A stretch of DNA of 64,000 nucleotides from Microlunatus sagamiharensis (GTDB lineage: Bacteria > Actinomycetota > Actinomycetes > Propionibacteriales > Propionibacteriaceae): assembly GCF_900105785.1 (NCBI RefSeq), contig NZ_LT629799.1:1550001-1614000 (forward strand), given 5' to 3'. This document shows, piece after piece, positions 31,011-39,288 of the stretch. Under the pieces are notes generated by a model, which searched no databases, had not been told where the DNA came from, and saw only the letters and a list, made by a program, of their open reading frames with translations. The first letter of the stretch is position 1. Each line of letters opens with the position of its first letter. Both the position numbers and the translations under genes were made by a program.

Positions 31011-32600
31011 ATGCCGCTCCCCCGTGAGGTCGACGCCGTCGTCATCGGCGCCGGGCCCAACGGCCTCGTCGCCGCGAACCGCCTGGCCGACGCAGGCTGG
31101 GAGGTGCTGCTGCTGGAGGCCCAGCCCGACGTCGGCGGGGCCGTGCGGAGCGACCGCGAGGTCCACCCGGACTTCGTCAGCGACACGTTCAGCGCCTTCT
31201 ACCCGATGGCGGCGGTCTCGCCCGCGCTGACCTCGCTCGGGCTCGAGGACTTCGGGCTGGAGTGGTCGCATGCCCCCGCCGTGCTCGGCCACCCGCGGCG
31301 GGACGGCTCGTGGGCGCTGCTGCACCGCGACGAGGACGTCACCGCCGGGCTGCTCGAGCAGGCGCACGCCGGCGACGGCGAGGCCTGGCACGCGCTGGTC
31401 GCCCGCTGGCGCACGGTGCAGCCCGGGCTCGTGGAGTCGCTGCTGACCCCGATCCCGCCCGTGCGCGGCGGGCTCAAGCTGCTGCCGGCGCTCGCCCGCG
31501 TGGGCCCGTACGGCTTCGTCCGCGAGATGCTCGCGCCGGCGACGCACCTGCTCGACGGGCGCTTCGGCGGCGACGGGCCCGAGCTGCTGCTCGCCGGCAA
31601 CGCCTCGCACGCCGACGTGGGCCTGGACGCGCCCGTGTCGGGGTTCGTCGGGCTGCTGCTCACCATGCTCGGGCAGACGGTCGGCTTCCCCGCGCCGACC
31701 GGGGGTGCGGGCGCGTTGACGCAGGCGCTGCGGCGCCGGTTCGAGGCGGCCGGCGGCACCGTGGCCTGCTCCACCCCGGCCACCGGGATCCAGGTGCGCG
31801 ACCGCCGCGCGGTGGCCGTGCGCACGCCGGAGGGCGAGGTCCGCGTACGCCGCTCCGTGCTCGCCGACGTGGGCGCCGAGCAGCTGTTCGGCGGGCTCGT
31901 CCCCGCCGAGGACCTGCCGGCCCGGACGACGCGGAAGATGGAGGGCTTCCGTCGCGACCCGGCGACGTTCAAGATCGACTACGCGCTGGGCGGCCCGGTC
32001 CCGTGGGCCGGGACGCCCGCGTACGCGCCAGGGACCGTCCACGTCGCCGACTCGGTGGCCGAGATGAGCGTGTCGAGCGCCCAGATCGACGCCGGGGTCG
32101 TGCCCCGCGACCCGTTCCTGCTGGTCGGTCAGATGTCGACCACCGACCCGACCCGCTCACCCGCCGGCACCGAGTCGCTGTGGGTCTACACCCACGTCCC
32201 GCAGCACGTGCGCGGCGATGCCGGCGACGACGGGCTCACCGGCCGGTGGGACGCGGCCGAGGTGGAGCGGTTCGCCGACCGCGTGCAGGCGCGCCTGGAG
32301 GCGTACGCGCCGGGGTTCGGCTCCGTGGTGCGGGCGCGGCGGGTGCTCACGCCGACCGACTTCGAGGCCCGGAACGCCAACCTCGTCGGGGGCTCGATCA
32401 ACGGCGGGACGATGAGCCTGGAGCAGCAGCTGGTGTTCCGTCCCTTTGCCGGTACGGGCCGCAGCGAGACCCCGGTGCGCGGGCTGTACCTGGCCTCGGC
32501 CTCGGCGCACCCGGGTGGCAGCGTGCACGGCGCCTGCGGGATGAACGCGGCCCGGGCCGCGCTGTTCTGGTCGAGGTTCCGTCGCGCGACCCCGCGCTGA
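31011..32600 (+). CDS. Phytoene-desaturase-like FAD-dependent oxidoreductase
   Basis: 529 aa. ATG at 31011. Dinucleotide-binding motif VVIGAGPNGLVAANRLADAG (about 10-29) followed by a glutamate at the end of the second strand (LLLEAQP); C-terminal FAD signature GLYLASASAHPGGSVHGACG. This is the NAD(P)/FAD-dependent oxidoreductase group related to CrtI and the COG1233 enzymes. No carotenoid genes (crtB, crtE) are near, so a role in carotenoid synthesis is not supported. It is alone on its strand, ending in a hairpin shared with the small gene. Confidence 0.85.
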   Translation: MPLPREVDAVVIGAGPNGLVAANRLADAGWEVLLLEAQPDVGGAVRSDREVHPDFVSDTFSAFYPMAAVSPALTSLGLEDFGLEWSHAPAVLGHPRRDGSWALLHRDEDVTAGLLEQAHAGDGEAWHALVARWRTVQPGLVESLLTPIPPVRGGLKLLPALARVGPYGFVREMLAPATHLLDGRFGGDGPELLLAGNASHADVGLDAPVSGFVGLLLTMLGQTVGFPAPTGGAGALTQALRRRFEAAGGTVACSTPATGIQVRDRRAVAVRTPEGEVRVRRSVLADVGAEQLFGGLVPAEDLPARTTRKMEGFRRDPATFKIDYALGGPVPWAGTPAYAPGTVHVADSVAEMSVSSAQIDAGVVPRDPFLLVGQMSTTDPTRSPAGTESLWVYTHVPQHVRGDAGDDGLTGRWDAAEVERFADRVQARLEAYAPGFGSVVRARRVLTPTDFEARNANLVGGSINGGTMSLEQQLVFRPFAGTGRSETPVRGLYLASASAHPGGSVHGACGMNAARAALFWSRFRRATPR

Positions 32601-32607
32601 GGACGAG

Positions 32608-32641
32608 GGAGCGGGCCCGACCCGAGGGCCGGACCCGCTCC
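32608..32641. terminator. Bidirectional hairpin between convergent genes
   Basis: GGAGCGGG (32608-32615) pairs with CCCGCTCC (32634-32641) around an 18-base loop that can itself pair. It lies between the FAD enzyme stop and the stop of the small minus-strand gene. Confidence 0.6.
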
Positions 32642-32662
32642 TGCTCCGTGCTCGAGCCGACC

Positions 32663-32866
32663 TCAGCGGTGCAGGCCGGTCCCGTCGTGCAGAACCGCGT
32701 CGGCGTCGTCGTAGCCCGCGCGGATGTCGGCGTCGTGCGAGCTGGTGGTGAGTCCCTCGCCCGAGGGGTCGACGACCCAGCGGAAGCCCGCCGCCACGTC
32801 GGCCGCGTGCGAGGACGCCCCGCCCAGGCCGAAGGTGCTCTCGTCGGAGTTCGTGAACGCGTTCAT
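32663..32866 (-). CDS. Small protein with an internal SSHxADxxAG repeat, unknown function
   Basis: 67 aa from the ATG at 32864-32866, with GGAG 7 bases upstream. The frame extends further to 32923, but that part has no ribosome site. The body carries a repeated segment: SSHAADVAAGFRW and SSHDADIRAGYDD, spaced 24 residues apart, separated by a PSGEGL linker. Acidic, no signal peptide, no transmembrane helix. I do not recognise the family. It may be a leader or a secreted-peptide-like product; only the ribosome site and the repeat support it as a gene. Confidence 0.5.
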   Translation of the reverse strand: MNAFTNSDESTFGLGGASSHAADVAAGFRWVVDPSGEGLTTSSHDADIRAGYDDADAVLHDGTGLHR

Positions 32867-33026
32867 GGTGAGGCTCCTCGCCGTCGGTGGTGCTGGATCG
32901 GCGTCGTTGCCTACGAGGACCATTCTTAATCGATTTACCGGGCAACCAAGGGGGCCGGGACACCCTTCAGCAGGTTCATAGGCAGGCTGTGCGCCGGCTC
33001 ACCCGGGCGGGTGGGCCCGCGACCCC

Positions 33027-33087
33027 GACCAGTGGTCGGTAGTGGTCGGAAGACCGGGGCAGGAACGCCCACTGCTGACCAGTGGTC
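33027..33087. promoter_or_regulatory. Pair of GACCAGTGGTC palindromes
   Basis: The 11-bp palindrome GACCAGTGGTC occurs at 33027-33037 and 33077-33087, exactly 50 bases apart, with a third half-site AGTGGTCGG at 33041-33049. They lie between oleD and the small minus-strand gene, 160-220 bases upstream of the latter. The 32867-33124 gap also contains an AT-rich stretch at 32924-32938. It may be an operator for an unknown regulator. Confidence 0.45.
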
Positions 33088-33124
33088 GTCTCCGGAAGGG
33101 GCAGGGCTGCCCCGCCGGGCTCGG

Positions 33125-34108
33125 TCAGCGGCGGCCGAAGGAGGCCGCGAGGCGCTCGAGCCCCTCGGCGATGCTCACCGACGGCGTCCAGCGCAGGGCC
33201 TCGCGGGTGCGCCGCTGGTCGAACCAGTGGGCCGTCGACAGCTGCTCGGCCAGGAAGCGGGTCATCGGCGGCTGCCCGGTGCCGTCCCGGTGCCGCAGGG
33301 ACCACAGCCTCTCGACCACGTCGCCCGCCGCGACGGCGAGCCGGGCGGGCACGTGACGGGTCGGACGGTCGACGCCGGCCGCGGCGCAGAAGTCGCCGAA
33401 GATCTCGCCCACGGGTCGCGGTTCGCCGTTGCTGACGACGAAGGCCTCGCCGTGGACCTCCGGCGCCCGGTCCAGGGCAGCCACGAGCGCGTCCGCGGCG
33501 TTGTCGACGTAGGTGGTGTCGATGAGCGGCGCGCCGGTGCCGAGCAGCGGCAGCCGACCGGCCCGGCCGCGCTCCACGATCCGCTCGACGAGCTGGGTGT
33601 CTCCCGGTCCCCAGACGATGTGCGGCCGGACGGCGACGACCGCCAGCGGCACCTCGCCCGTGCCGTCGGCGGCCAGCGCCTCGAGCTCGGACTGCGCCTT
33701 GGTGCGCGCGTACGGGCCGCGCGCGGTCGCCGGGTCGGCCGGCCCGGCCGGTGCCCCGACCAGCGACGAGCCGGCGTGCGCCACCGACGGCGACGACACC
33801 TGCACGAGCCGTCCGACCCCGGAGGCCGTGCAGGCCTCGAGGACGTTGCGCGTGCCCACGACGTTGGTCCGCACGTAGTCGGCCTCGAGCCCGACGACGT
33901 TGACCTTGGCCGCCAGGTGCACGACGCCCTCCTGGCCGGCGACGGCCTCGCGCACCGCCGTCGCGTCGGCGACGTCGCCGAGCACCTCGCGGAACCCCAG
34001 CCCGGACGGGCGACGCTGGAGCACGGTCACCTCGTCGCCGCGCTCGGCGAGCGCCCGGGCGACCGCGCCGCCGAGCATCCCGCTCGCGCCGGTGACGAGC
34101 ACCCTCAC
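33125..34108 (-). CDS. oleD: NADP-dependent reductase OleD of olefin synthesis
   Basis: 327 aa. Short-chain/extended SDR fold: VTGASGMLGGAVA (about 4-16), HLAAKV, and the catalytic YARTK (Tyr-x3-Lys). In the Ole pathway it reduces the 2-alkyl-3-ketoacid to the 2-alkyl-3-hydroxyacid. The GTG start (34106-34108) overlaps the oleBC stop by 4 bases. Family resemblance alone (3-beta-hydroxysteroid-dehydrogenase-like) would be ambiguous; the assignment rests on the adjoining oleBC and oleA. Confidence 0.87.
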   Translation of the reverse strand: MRVLVTGASGMLGGAVARALAERGDEVTVLQRRPSGLGFREVLGDVADATAVREAVAGQEGVVHLAAKVNVVGLEADYVRTNVVGTRNVLEACTASGVGRLVQVSSPSVAHAGSSLVGAPAGPADPATARGPYARTKAQSELEALAADGTGEVPLAVVAVRPHIVWGPGDTQLVERIVERGRAGRLPLLGTGAPLIDTTYVDNAADALVAALDRAPEVHGEAFVVSNGEPRPVGEIFGDFCAAAGVDRPTRHVPARLAVAAGDVVERLWSLRHRDGTGQPPMTRFLAEQLSTAHWFDQRRTREALRWTPSVSIAEGLERLAASFGRR

Positions 34109-36711
34109 GCCAGGCGTCCCGCCCGCTCGCCGGTCAGCACCCGCGAGGCCCAGGCACGCACCGCGGCGCGGTCGATCTTGGAGTTGTGGCGGATGTCGGT
34201 CGGCAGCGCCGGCACGGCCAGCACCGCGGCGACGTCGACCCCGGCGACCTCCCGCACGGCGGCGGCCAGGGCCCCCGCGGCGAGCGGACGGCGCGCCGAC
34301 GCCCCCGCGACGGGGACGACGACCACGACGACCTGCTGGGTGCCGGCCGGTCCCACGCCGACCACGGCCGCCGAGGCGACCTCGGGGAGCGTCTCGACCC
34401 GCTGCTCGACGCCGACCGGCGTCAGCGGCCCGTCCGGGGTCGAGAGCACGTGCACCAGCCGGCCCTCCACCCACAGCCGACCCTCGTCGTCGAGGTGCCC
34501 GACGTCGCCGGTGCGGTGGTGGCCCGGGTCGCGGCTGCTCGCCCGCTCGGTCGCCCAGAGGCGGTCGTAGCGCTGCTTGCGGTGGTCGGCGTCGACGAGG
34601 ATCTCCCCCGTCACGCCCGCCTGCGTGGTGAGCTCGCCGGTCGCCCGGCCGGTCGCGTCGAGCGGGGCCAGCCGGACCGTCACGCCGGGCACGGGGAGGC
34701 CGACGCAGACGCCGTCGCCCGCTCCCGCCGCCTCGATGCCCGGCAGGGTGATGTCGGCGACCGGCAGCACCTCGGTCATGCCGTACGGCGTGTGCAGGTC
34801 GGCGTTGGGGACCAGCGCCTGGACGCGACGCAGCAGGCCGACCGGCACCGGCGCGCCCGCCGACATCAGCACCCGGACCCTCGTGAGCGCCTCGCGCTGG
34901 GCGTCGGTCAATGCGCCGGCGGTGGCCACCACGTTGCGCAGCGCGGCCGGCGAGGCGAAGACCACCCGGCCGTCGACCGCGGCGGCGGCGTCGGCCAGCG
35001 CGGAGGCGGTGAGCGTCCCGGCCCTGGTCGGGTCCATGTCGGGCACCGCGGCGGCGGTGCCCATGGCCGGGCCGTAGAGCGAGAACAGCGGGAAGGCCGC
35101 GACCCAGGCGTCGTCGCGGTCGCCGGCGTACAGCCCGGCGAGCCGGGCGACCTGGCCCTGGAGCTGGGCGGCGCGGTAGACGACGCCCTTGGCCGGTCCC
35201 GTGGCCCCGGAGGTGAAGAAGACGGCCACGTCCTCGTCGGTGCCGCCGAGGTCGGGCAGCACGGCGCCCTGCGTGCGCAGCACGCCGCCGCGGACGGTGA
35301 GGGAGGTGACGCTGGCCGGGTGGCGCAGCACCGCCCCGACGGGAGCCGAGACGTCGCCGGCGACGATGCGCCGGCCGGGGACGCGGAGGGCGTCGAGCGC
35401 GGCGACGGCCTTGGGGATGCCGATGACGTGATCGGGGCGGGCGCCGCGCAGCGCGTGCGCCATGCCGCGGACCCCGAGCCCGGCGTCGGCGACCACGACG
35501 ACGGCACCGACGCGCCAGCAGGCGAAGACCGCCGTCGTCAGGCCGAGGCCCGGGGTGACGAGGACCGCGACACGGTCGCCGCGCCGGACCCCGAGGTCGA
35601 CCAGCCCGTGGGCCAGGTCGACGATGCCCTGCTCGAGCTCGCCGAAGCTGGTCCGGCTCACGACGCCGTCGTGCAGCTCCACCACCGCCGGGGCGTCGGG
35701 CGACGAGGTAGCCCGCTCGGAGATGGGGGCCCACAGCGCGGAGCGGTCCACCTGCGCGGGCGGGCGCTCCGACGGCGCCGCCCCGGCGGTCGCGACCCGG
35801 CTGTCGACCCAGCGCCAGGCGATCTCGGCGGTCTCGGGGACGTCCTCGGTGACGAGGTGGGACGCGCGCCCGAAGCGGTGGACGTCGGCGTGCGGGAGCC
35901 GGTCGACGAGGTCGGCCAGGTGCAGGTCGGTGAAGACGGGGTCGCGACCGCCCCACAGCAGCAGGGCGGGGACGTCGAGGTCCCGGATGCCCTCCGCGAC
36001 CTGCTCCATCCGCAGGCGGCTGGGGTGGTGCCGCTCGAGGGGGACGTCGGCCACGAAGTCGCCGATCGCCGCCCGCTCGGAGGCGTCGGCGTACGGGCCG
36101 GCCAGCGCCCGCCGCACGTCCCGGTCGAGGGACGGGCGCGACAGCGCCGCCGCCCCCTGCACGAAGGTGGGCGTCGTCACGCAGACCAGCTGGCGCAGCG
36201 CCGGCGTCCGGGCCAGGCGGATGAGCGCCGAGAACGGCTGGTCCAGCGGCTGGAAGACCGCGGTGTTGGTCAGCACGACCCCGGCGAGCTGCTCGCGGTG
36301 CTCGAGGGCCCAGCCGAGGCCGACGAGGCCGCCCCAGTCGTGGGCGGCCAGCACCACCGGGCCCTGCAGGTCGAGGGCGTCGGTGAGGCGGCCGAGGTCG
36401 TCGATCCGGTCGCCGAGCCGGCGCGCGGGTGCGCGGCGCGTGGACCAGCCCATGCCGAGCTGGTCGACCGCGACGACCCGCCAGCCGGCCGGGGCCTCAG
36501 ACAGGAACCGGCGCCAGAGGTAGGACCAGGTCGGGTTGCCGTGGACGCAGAGCATCGTGCCCTCGACGGGGCCGCCGTCGGCGCCCACCCCGTTGTCGAG
36601 GACGTGCCAGCGTCGCGGCTGGCCGGACGCGTCGGCCACCGTGAGGAAGCGCGACCACCGCGGGTCCAGGCCGGGCAGCCCGTCGACCGGCTGCTCGACG
36701 GGGGACGTCAC
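34105..36711 (-). CDS. oleBC: OleBC fusion: beta-lactone decarboxylase plus beta-lactone synthetase
   Basis: 868 aa, GTG start at 36709-36711. N-terminal part (about 1-300) is an alpha/beta-hydrolase of the haloalkane-dehalogenase type: HGNPTWSYLWR, DQLGMGWS and HDWGG with the Asp nucleophile (AHDWGGLVG). C-terminal part (about 330-868) is an AMP-forming ligase: FFTSGATGPAKGVVY, TPYGMTE and NSKIDR near the end. OleC closes the 2-alkyl-3-hydroxyacid to a beta-lactone with ATP; OleB removes CO2 to give the cis-olefin. Fused OleBC is known in actinobacteria such as Micrococcus. It overlaps oleA and oleD by 4 bases at both ends. Confidence 0.92.
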   Translation of the reverse strand: MTSPVEQPVDGLPGLDPRWSRFLTVADASGQPRRWHVLDNGVGADGGPVEGTMLCVHGNPTWSYLWRRFLSEAPAGWRVVAVDQLGMGWSTRRAPARRLGDRIDDLGRLTDALDLQGPVVLAAHDWGGLVGLGWALEHREQLAGVVLTNTAVFQPLDQPFSALIRLARTPALRQLVCVTTPTFVQGAAALSRPSLDRDVRRALAGPYADASERAAIGDFVADVPLERHHPSRLRMEQVAEGIRDLDVPALLLWGGRDPVFTDLHLADLVDRLPHADVHRFGRASHLVTEDVPETAEIAWRWVDSRVATAGAAPSERPPAQVDRSALWAPISERATSSPDAPAVVELHDGVVSRTSFGELEQGIVDLAHGLVDLGVRRGDRVAVLVTPGLGLTTAVFACWRVGAVVVVADAGLGVRGMAHALRGARPDHVIGIPKAVAALDALRVPGRRIVAGDVSAPVGAVLRHPASVTSLTVRGGVLRTQGAVLPDLGGTDEDVAVFFTSGATGPAKGVVYRAAQLQGQVARLAGLYAGDRDDAWVAAFPLFSLYGPAMGTAAAVPDMDPTRAGTLTASALADAAAAVDGRVVFASPAALRNVVATAGALTDAQREALTRVRVLMSAGAPVPVGLLRRVQALVPNADLHTPYGMTEVLPVADITLPGIEAAGAGDGVCVGLPVPGVTVRLAPLDATGRATGELTTQAGVTGEILVDADHRKQRYDRLWATERASSRDPGHHRTGDVGHLDDEGRLWVEGRLVHVLSTPDGPLTPVGVEQRVETLPEVASAAVVGVGPAGTQQVVVVVVPVAGASARRPLAAGALAAAVREVAGVDVAAVLAVPALPTDIRHNSKIDRAAVRAWASRVLTGERAGRLA

Positions 36712-37733
36712 CAGATGATCTCGGCGAAGGAGGTGTTCAGCCCCGAGCCGATGCCGAGCAGGATGACCCGCTCGCCCGGCTTGATCATGGGGACCTGCTT
36801 GGCCAGCGTGAACGGGACGGCGGCGGAGGCCAGGTTGCCGAAGGTCGGCACCGTCTTGGGGAACTTCTCGTCGGGCACGCCGACCACCCTGGCCATGGCC
36901 TGCAGGTGGACGACGGAGGTTTGGTGGGCGATGAACCACTCGGCGTCGGCCCAGTCGCGACCGGAGGCGAGGGCGTCGTGCCAGGTCTGCCCGGCGAGCT
37001 CGATGCCGGCCTCGAAGAGCGCGCGCGAGTCGGTGCGCATCCGCGTCATGTCGGCCCAGCAGAGGTCCTTGTGCTGCGTTCCCGAGCGGCTCACGCCGCC
37101 CGTCACGCGGTGCCCCTCGGGGTGCTCGCTCGCCCGGCCCAGCACCATGGCGGCCGAGCCTGAGCCGAGGGTCAGGGTCGCGAACTGGAGCTTGAGGTCC
37201 TCGGCCGTCGCGTCGTCCTGGGCGAGGCGGTCCAGCGTGCTCTCCTGCAGGCCGCGCAGGCCCTCGGCGTCGACGAGGAGCGCGTACTCGACCTGCCCGG
37301 AGTCGATCAGCGAGCCGGCGAGCTGGATGCCGTTGAGGAAGCCGAGGCAGGCGTTCGTCACGTCGAAGTTCAGGCAGCTGGTCGACAGCCCCATCAGGTC
37401 GTGCACGCCGGCGGCGTTGGCCGGCTCGATGCCGTCGCGGCAGACGGAGGTGTTGATCAGGAGACCGACCTGCGAGGGGTCGACGCCGGCCTCGGCGAGC
37501 GCCTTGGCCCCGGCCATCGCCGCGGCGTCGGCGAACGTCACGTCCTCGGGCCACCAGCGCCGCTCGCGGACGCCGGCGAGCTTCTCGACCATCCCGGGCT
37601 GGAGCCCGGTCCGCTCGTAGGAGCGCATCAGCCGCTCGTCGAAGGCCTCAGAGGTCACCACCACGGGCGCCTCGACCGCACACACCGACAGGACCGCCGT
37701 GTCCTTGAGCTCGTAGGTCGCGTTTCCTGTCAT
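36708..37733 (-). CDS. oleA: Thiolase-superfamily condensing enzyme OleA
   Basis: 341 aa. KASIII-like fold with the catalytic Cys in VTNACLGFLNG (about 121-131), His in FIAHQTS and Asn in TFGNLASAA. OleA joins two acyl-CoA chains head to head without decarboxylation, giving a 2-alkyl-3-ketoacid. ATG with GAAGG 6 bases upstream. First gene of oleA-oleBC-oleD. Its length and motifs also fit FabH, but the neighbours settle it. Confidence 0.92.
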   Translation of the reverse strand: MTGNATYELKDTAVLSVCAVEAPVVVTSEAFDERLMRSYERTGLQPGMVEKLAGVRERRWWPEDVTFADAAAMAGAKALAEAGVDPSQVGLLINTSVCRDGIEPANAAGVHDLMGLSTSCLNFDVTNACLGFLNGIQLAGSLIDSGQVEYALLVDAEGLRGLQESTLDRLAQDDATAEDLKLQFATLTLGSGSAAMVLGRASEHPEGHRVTGGVSRSGTQHKDLCWADMTRMRTDSRALFEAGIELAGQTWHDALASGRDWADAEWFIAHQTSVVHLQAMARVVGVPDEKFPKTVPTFGNLASAAVPFTLAKQVPMIKPGERVILLGIGSGLNTSFAEIIW

Positions 37734-38048
37734 ACCCAGCCTTCACCCTCGTCCGCGCGGGCCCCTGACCGGCCCGCGAACAGCATCCGACCAGCGCCTG
37801 AACGCCGAACGGGTCCGGACCACTATTCCACACCGCCCGCGGGCGGCCGTGGCCCGCGAACCCTGGCCCGGCCCCGACTCCCGTACACCACTCCTGTGTT
37901 TCGGGCGGGGAGGCCGGGGTACCCCGACCACGTGAGACGAGCACCATCACCAGGCGCCGGGCAGCTGGACGAGCCCTGCGCCTCCTTGCGTCCGAAGTCC
38001 CCTCCGACCACCGTCACGGCGCCGGCCGATGCGCCCCGACGGTCCCAG
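37734..38048. other. Divergent oleA / whiB-like intergenic region
   Basis: This stretch of about 315 bases holds the promoters of oleA (minus) and the WhiB-like gene (plus). The only AT-rich patch is CACTATTCCACAC near 37820-37832, beside the 10-bp palindrome GGTCCGGACC at 37812-37821. An alternative GTG start of the WhiB-like gene lies at 37931. I see no further gene here. Confidence 0.5.
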
Positions 38049-38351
38049 ATGCCCGCCGGCGGCGGCGAGAGCTGGCGCGCCGACTGGCGCGCCGACGCCG
38101 CCTGCGTGGGCGAGAACCTCGAGGTCTTCTTCCCGCTCGGCGACCAGGCGACCCACCACGCGCTGAGCAACCAGGCCAAGGAGATCTGCGCCCGCTGCCC
38201 GGTCATGGCGACCTGCCGTGCCTGGGCCCTGCGCACCAGCCCCGAGTTCGGCATCTTCGGCGGCCTCACCGCCCACGAGCGCCGCCTCGTCCGCGAGGGC
38301 CGCTGGAGCGGCCAGGGCCCCCGCCGCGCCAGCCGCACCGACGCCGCCTGA
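38049..38351 (+). CDS. WhiB-family iron-sulfur transcription regulator
   Basis: 100 aa from the ATG at 38049. It has the four Wbl cysteines: one in ADAACVGE, C-x2-C in ICARCPV, and one in MATCRAWAL, which ligate a 4Fe-4S cluster, followed by the turn GIFGGL (usually G[VI]WGG) and a basic tail RRLVREGRWSG. Wbl proteins bind the principal sigma factor and steer development, redox or resistance genes. The frame stays open to a GTG at 37931, so a longer N-terminus is possible; neither start has a strong ribosome site. It is divergent from oleA. Which Wbl class it belongs to is not clear. Confidence 0.9.
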   Translation: MPAGGGESWRADWRADAACVGENLEVFFPLGDQATHHALSNQAKEICARCPVMATCRAWALRTSPEFGIFGGLTAHERRLVREGRWSGQGPRRASRTDAA

Positions 38352-38375
38352 CGGCGCCACCCGTACGAGGACCGA

Positions 38376-38411
38376 GGCCCGGTCGTCCTGCACCAGCAGG
38401 GCGACCGGGCC
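38376..38411 (+). terminator. Terminator hairpin after whiB-like gene
   Basis: A 16-bp stem (38376-38391 with 38396-38411, one G·U pair) around the loop ACCA, followed by TTGTCCGTT. It begins 24 bases after the stop. Confidence 0.8.
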
Positions 38412-38466
38412 TTGTCCGTTCCCCCACCACCACGGTCGTTGCGCCGGGCGAGGACCGCACCCCGAA

Positions 38467-38592
38467 GGCCGGTTCGAGCACGAGGGCGCTACGCGTGGAT
38501 GGGTCTGGCGGGAGCCCGGGACGCAAGAGCCCGGGACAGCGTGAGCCGTCCCGGGCGGATGGTTGCGTAGCGCCCTCGTGCTCGGGCCGGCC
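38467..38592. repeat. Long inverted repeat, 28-bp arms
   Basis: CGAGCACGAGGGCGCTACGC (38475-38494) is perfectly complementary to 38565-38584, and GGCCGG/CCGGCC extend the stem to 28 pairs if two G·U pairs are allowed. The 70-base loop holds a second hairpin (AGCCCGGGAC against GTCCCGGGC). It lies between the convergent ends of the whiB-like and DUF4235 genes. Confidence 0.85.
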
Positions 38593-38633
38593 GGAGGCAG
38601 ACCCGAGCACGGCAAGGAAGGCGCAGAGACCGG

Positions 38634-38906
38634 CTAGTCCCCCGGCCACTCACCCGTCAGCTTCTGGAACCCCTGGGCGCCGAGGCGGTCGACGGTCGCC
38701 TTGACGGCCGCGAAGATGGCGCCCTGGATGGTCGCCGCGACGATCACCCGGGCCAGCGTGTACTCGGACTGCAGCGCGTCGGGCGCGTCGTCCTGGCGCG
38801 CGACGCGCTTCCACACCTGCTTGAAGATCGCCCCGGCGACGGCGCCGGCGGCGATGCCGGTGAGGATGCCGACGGGCCGGTAGGCGAGCTGGGCTGCGTT
38901 CACCAT
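38634..38906 (-). CDS. DUF4235-family membrane protein
   Basis: 90 aa with two hydrophobic segments (GILTGIAAGAVAGAIF and VIVAATIQGAIFAAVKA) around a charged loop VWKRVARQDDAPD. This is the DUF4235 pattern, a small actinobacterial inner-membrane protein of unknown function. It belongs to a cluster in the order YihY-holin, DUF3618, DUF4235, common in actinobacteria; the gap to DUF3618 is 28 bases. Confidence 0.85.
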   Translation of the reverse strand: MVNAAQLAYRPVGILTGIAAGAVAGAIFKQVWKRVARQDDAPDALQSEYTLARVIVAATIQGAIFAAVKATVDRLGAQGFQKLTGEWPGD

Positions 38907-38934
38907 GTCTGTTGCTCCTGCTTCTGCGACGGGA

Positions 38935-39288
38935 TCAGTCGCGGGCGCTGCGGACGACGAGGGCGACCACCAGGGCGACCGCCCCGGCGCCGATCGCGGC
39001 CTGGGTGGCCGACGGCAGCGCCCGGAACCTCGAGACGAGCGTACGGGACTCCTCCGCCACCGAGCCGGCGGCCGAGCCGACCGACTCCTTCGCGCCGGAG
39101 ACGGCGTCCGACACGGCTCCGGACACCTTCGCGCCCGCGTCGTGGACGGCCTCCTGGGCGTGCGCCTTGACGTCGAGCTTGTCGCTCAGCGCGTCGACGT
39201 TGGCGGCGAGGCGCTCACGACGCGCCTCGATGTCGGCCTGGATCTGCTCGGGGGTCTGCTTCTCGTCGCTGGGGGTGCTGTCGCTCAC
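38935..39288 (-). CDS. DUF3618-family membrane-tethered protein
   Basis: 117 aa. The N-terminal DUF3618 motif TPEQIQADIEARRERLAANVD is amphipathic and predicted coiled coil; a Ala/Ser/Gly-rich middle follows and one C-terminal transmembrane helix (IGAGAVALVVALVV). The GTG start overlaps the stop of the upstream gene by 4 bases, so it is coupled to it. Unknown function, possibly envelope-related through its neighbours. Confidence 0.87.
   Translation of the reverse strand: MSDSTPSDEKQTPEQIQADIEARRERLAANVDALSDKLDVKAHAQEAVHDAGAKVSGAVSDAVSGAKESVGSAAGSVAEESRTLVSRFRALPSATQAAIGAGAVALVVALVVRSARD

Noticed and set aside
32867-32923. Longer start for the 67-aa protein
   Set aside because: No ribosome site, while the ATG at 32866 has GGAG at the right distance.
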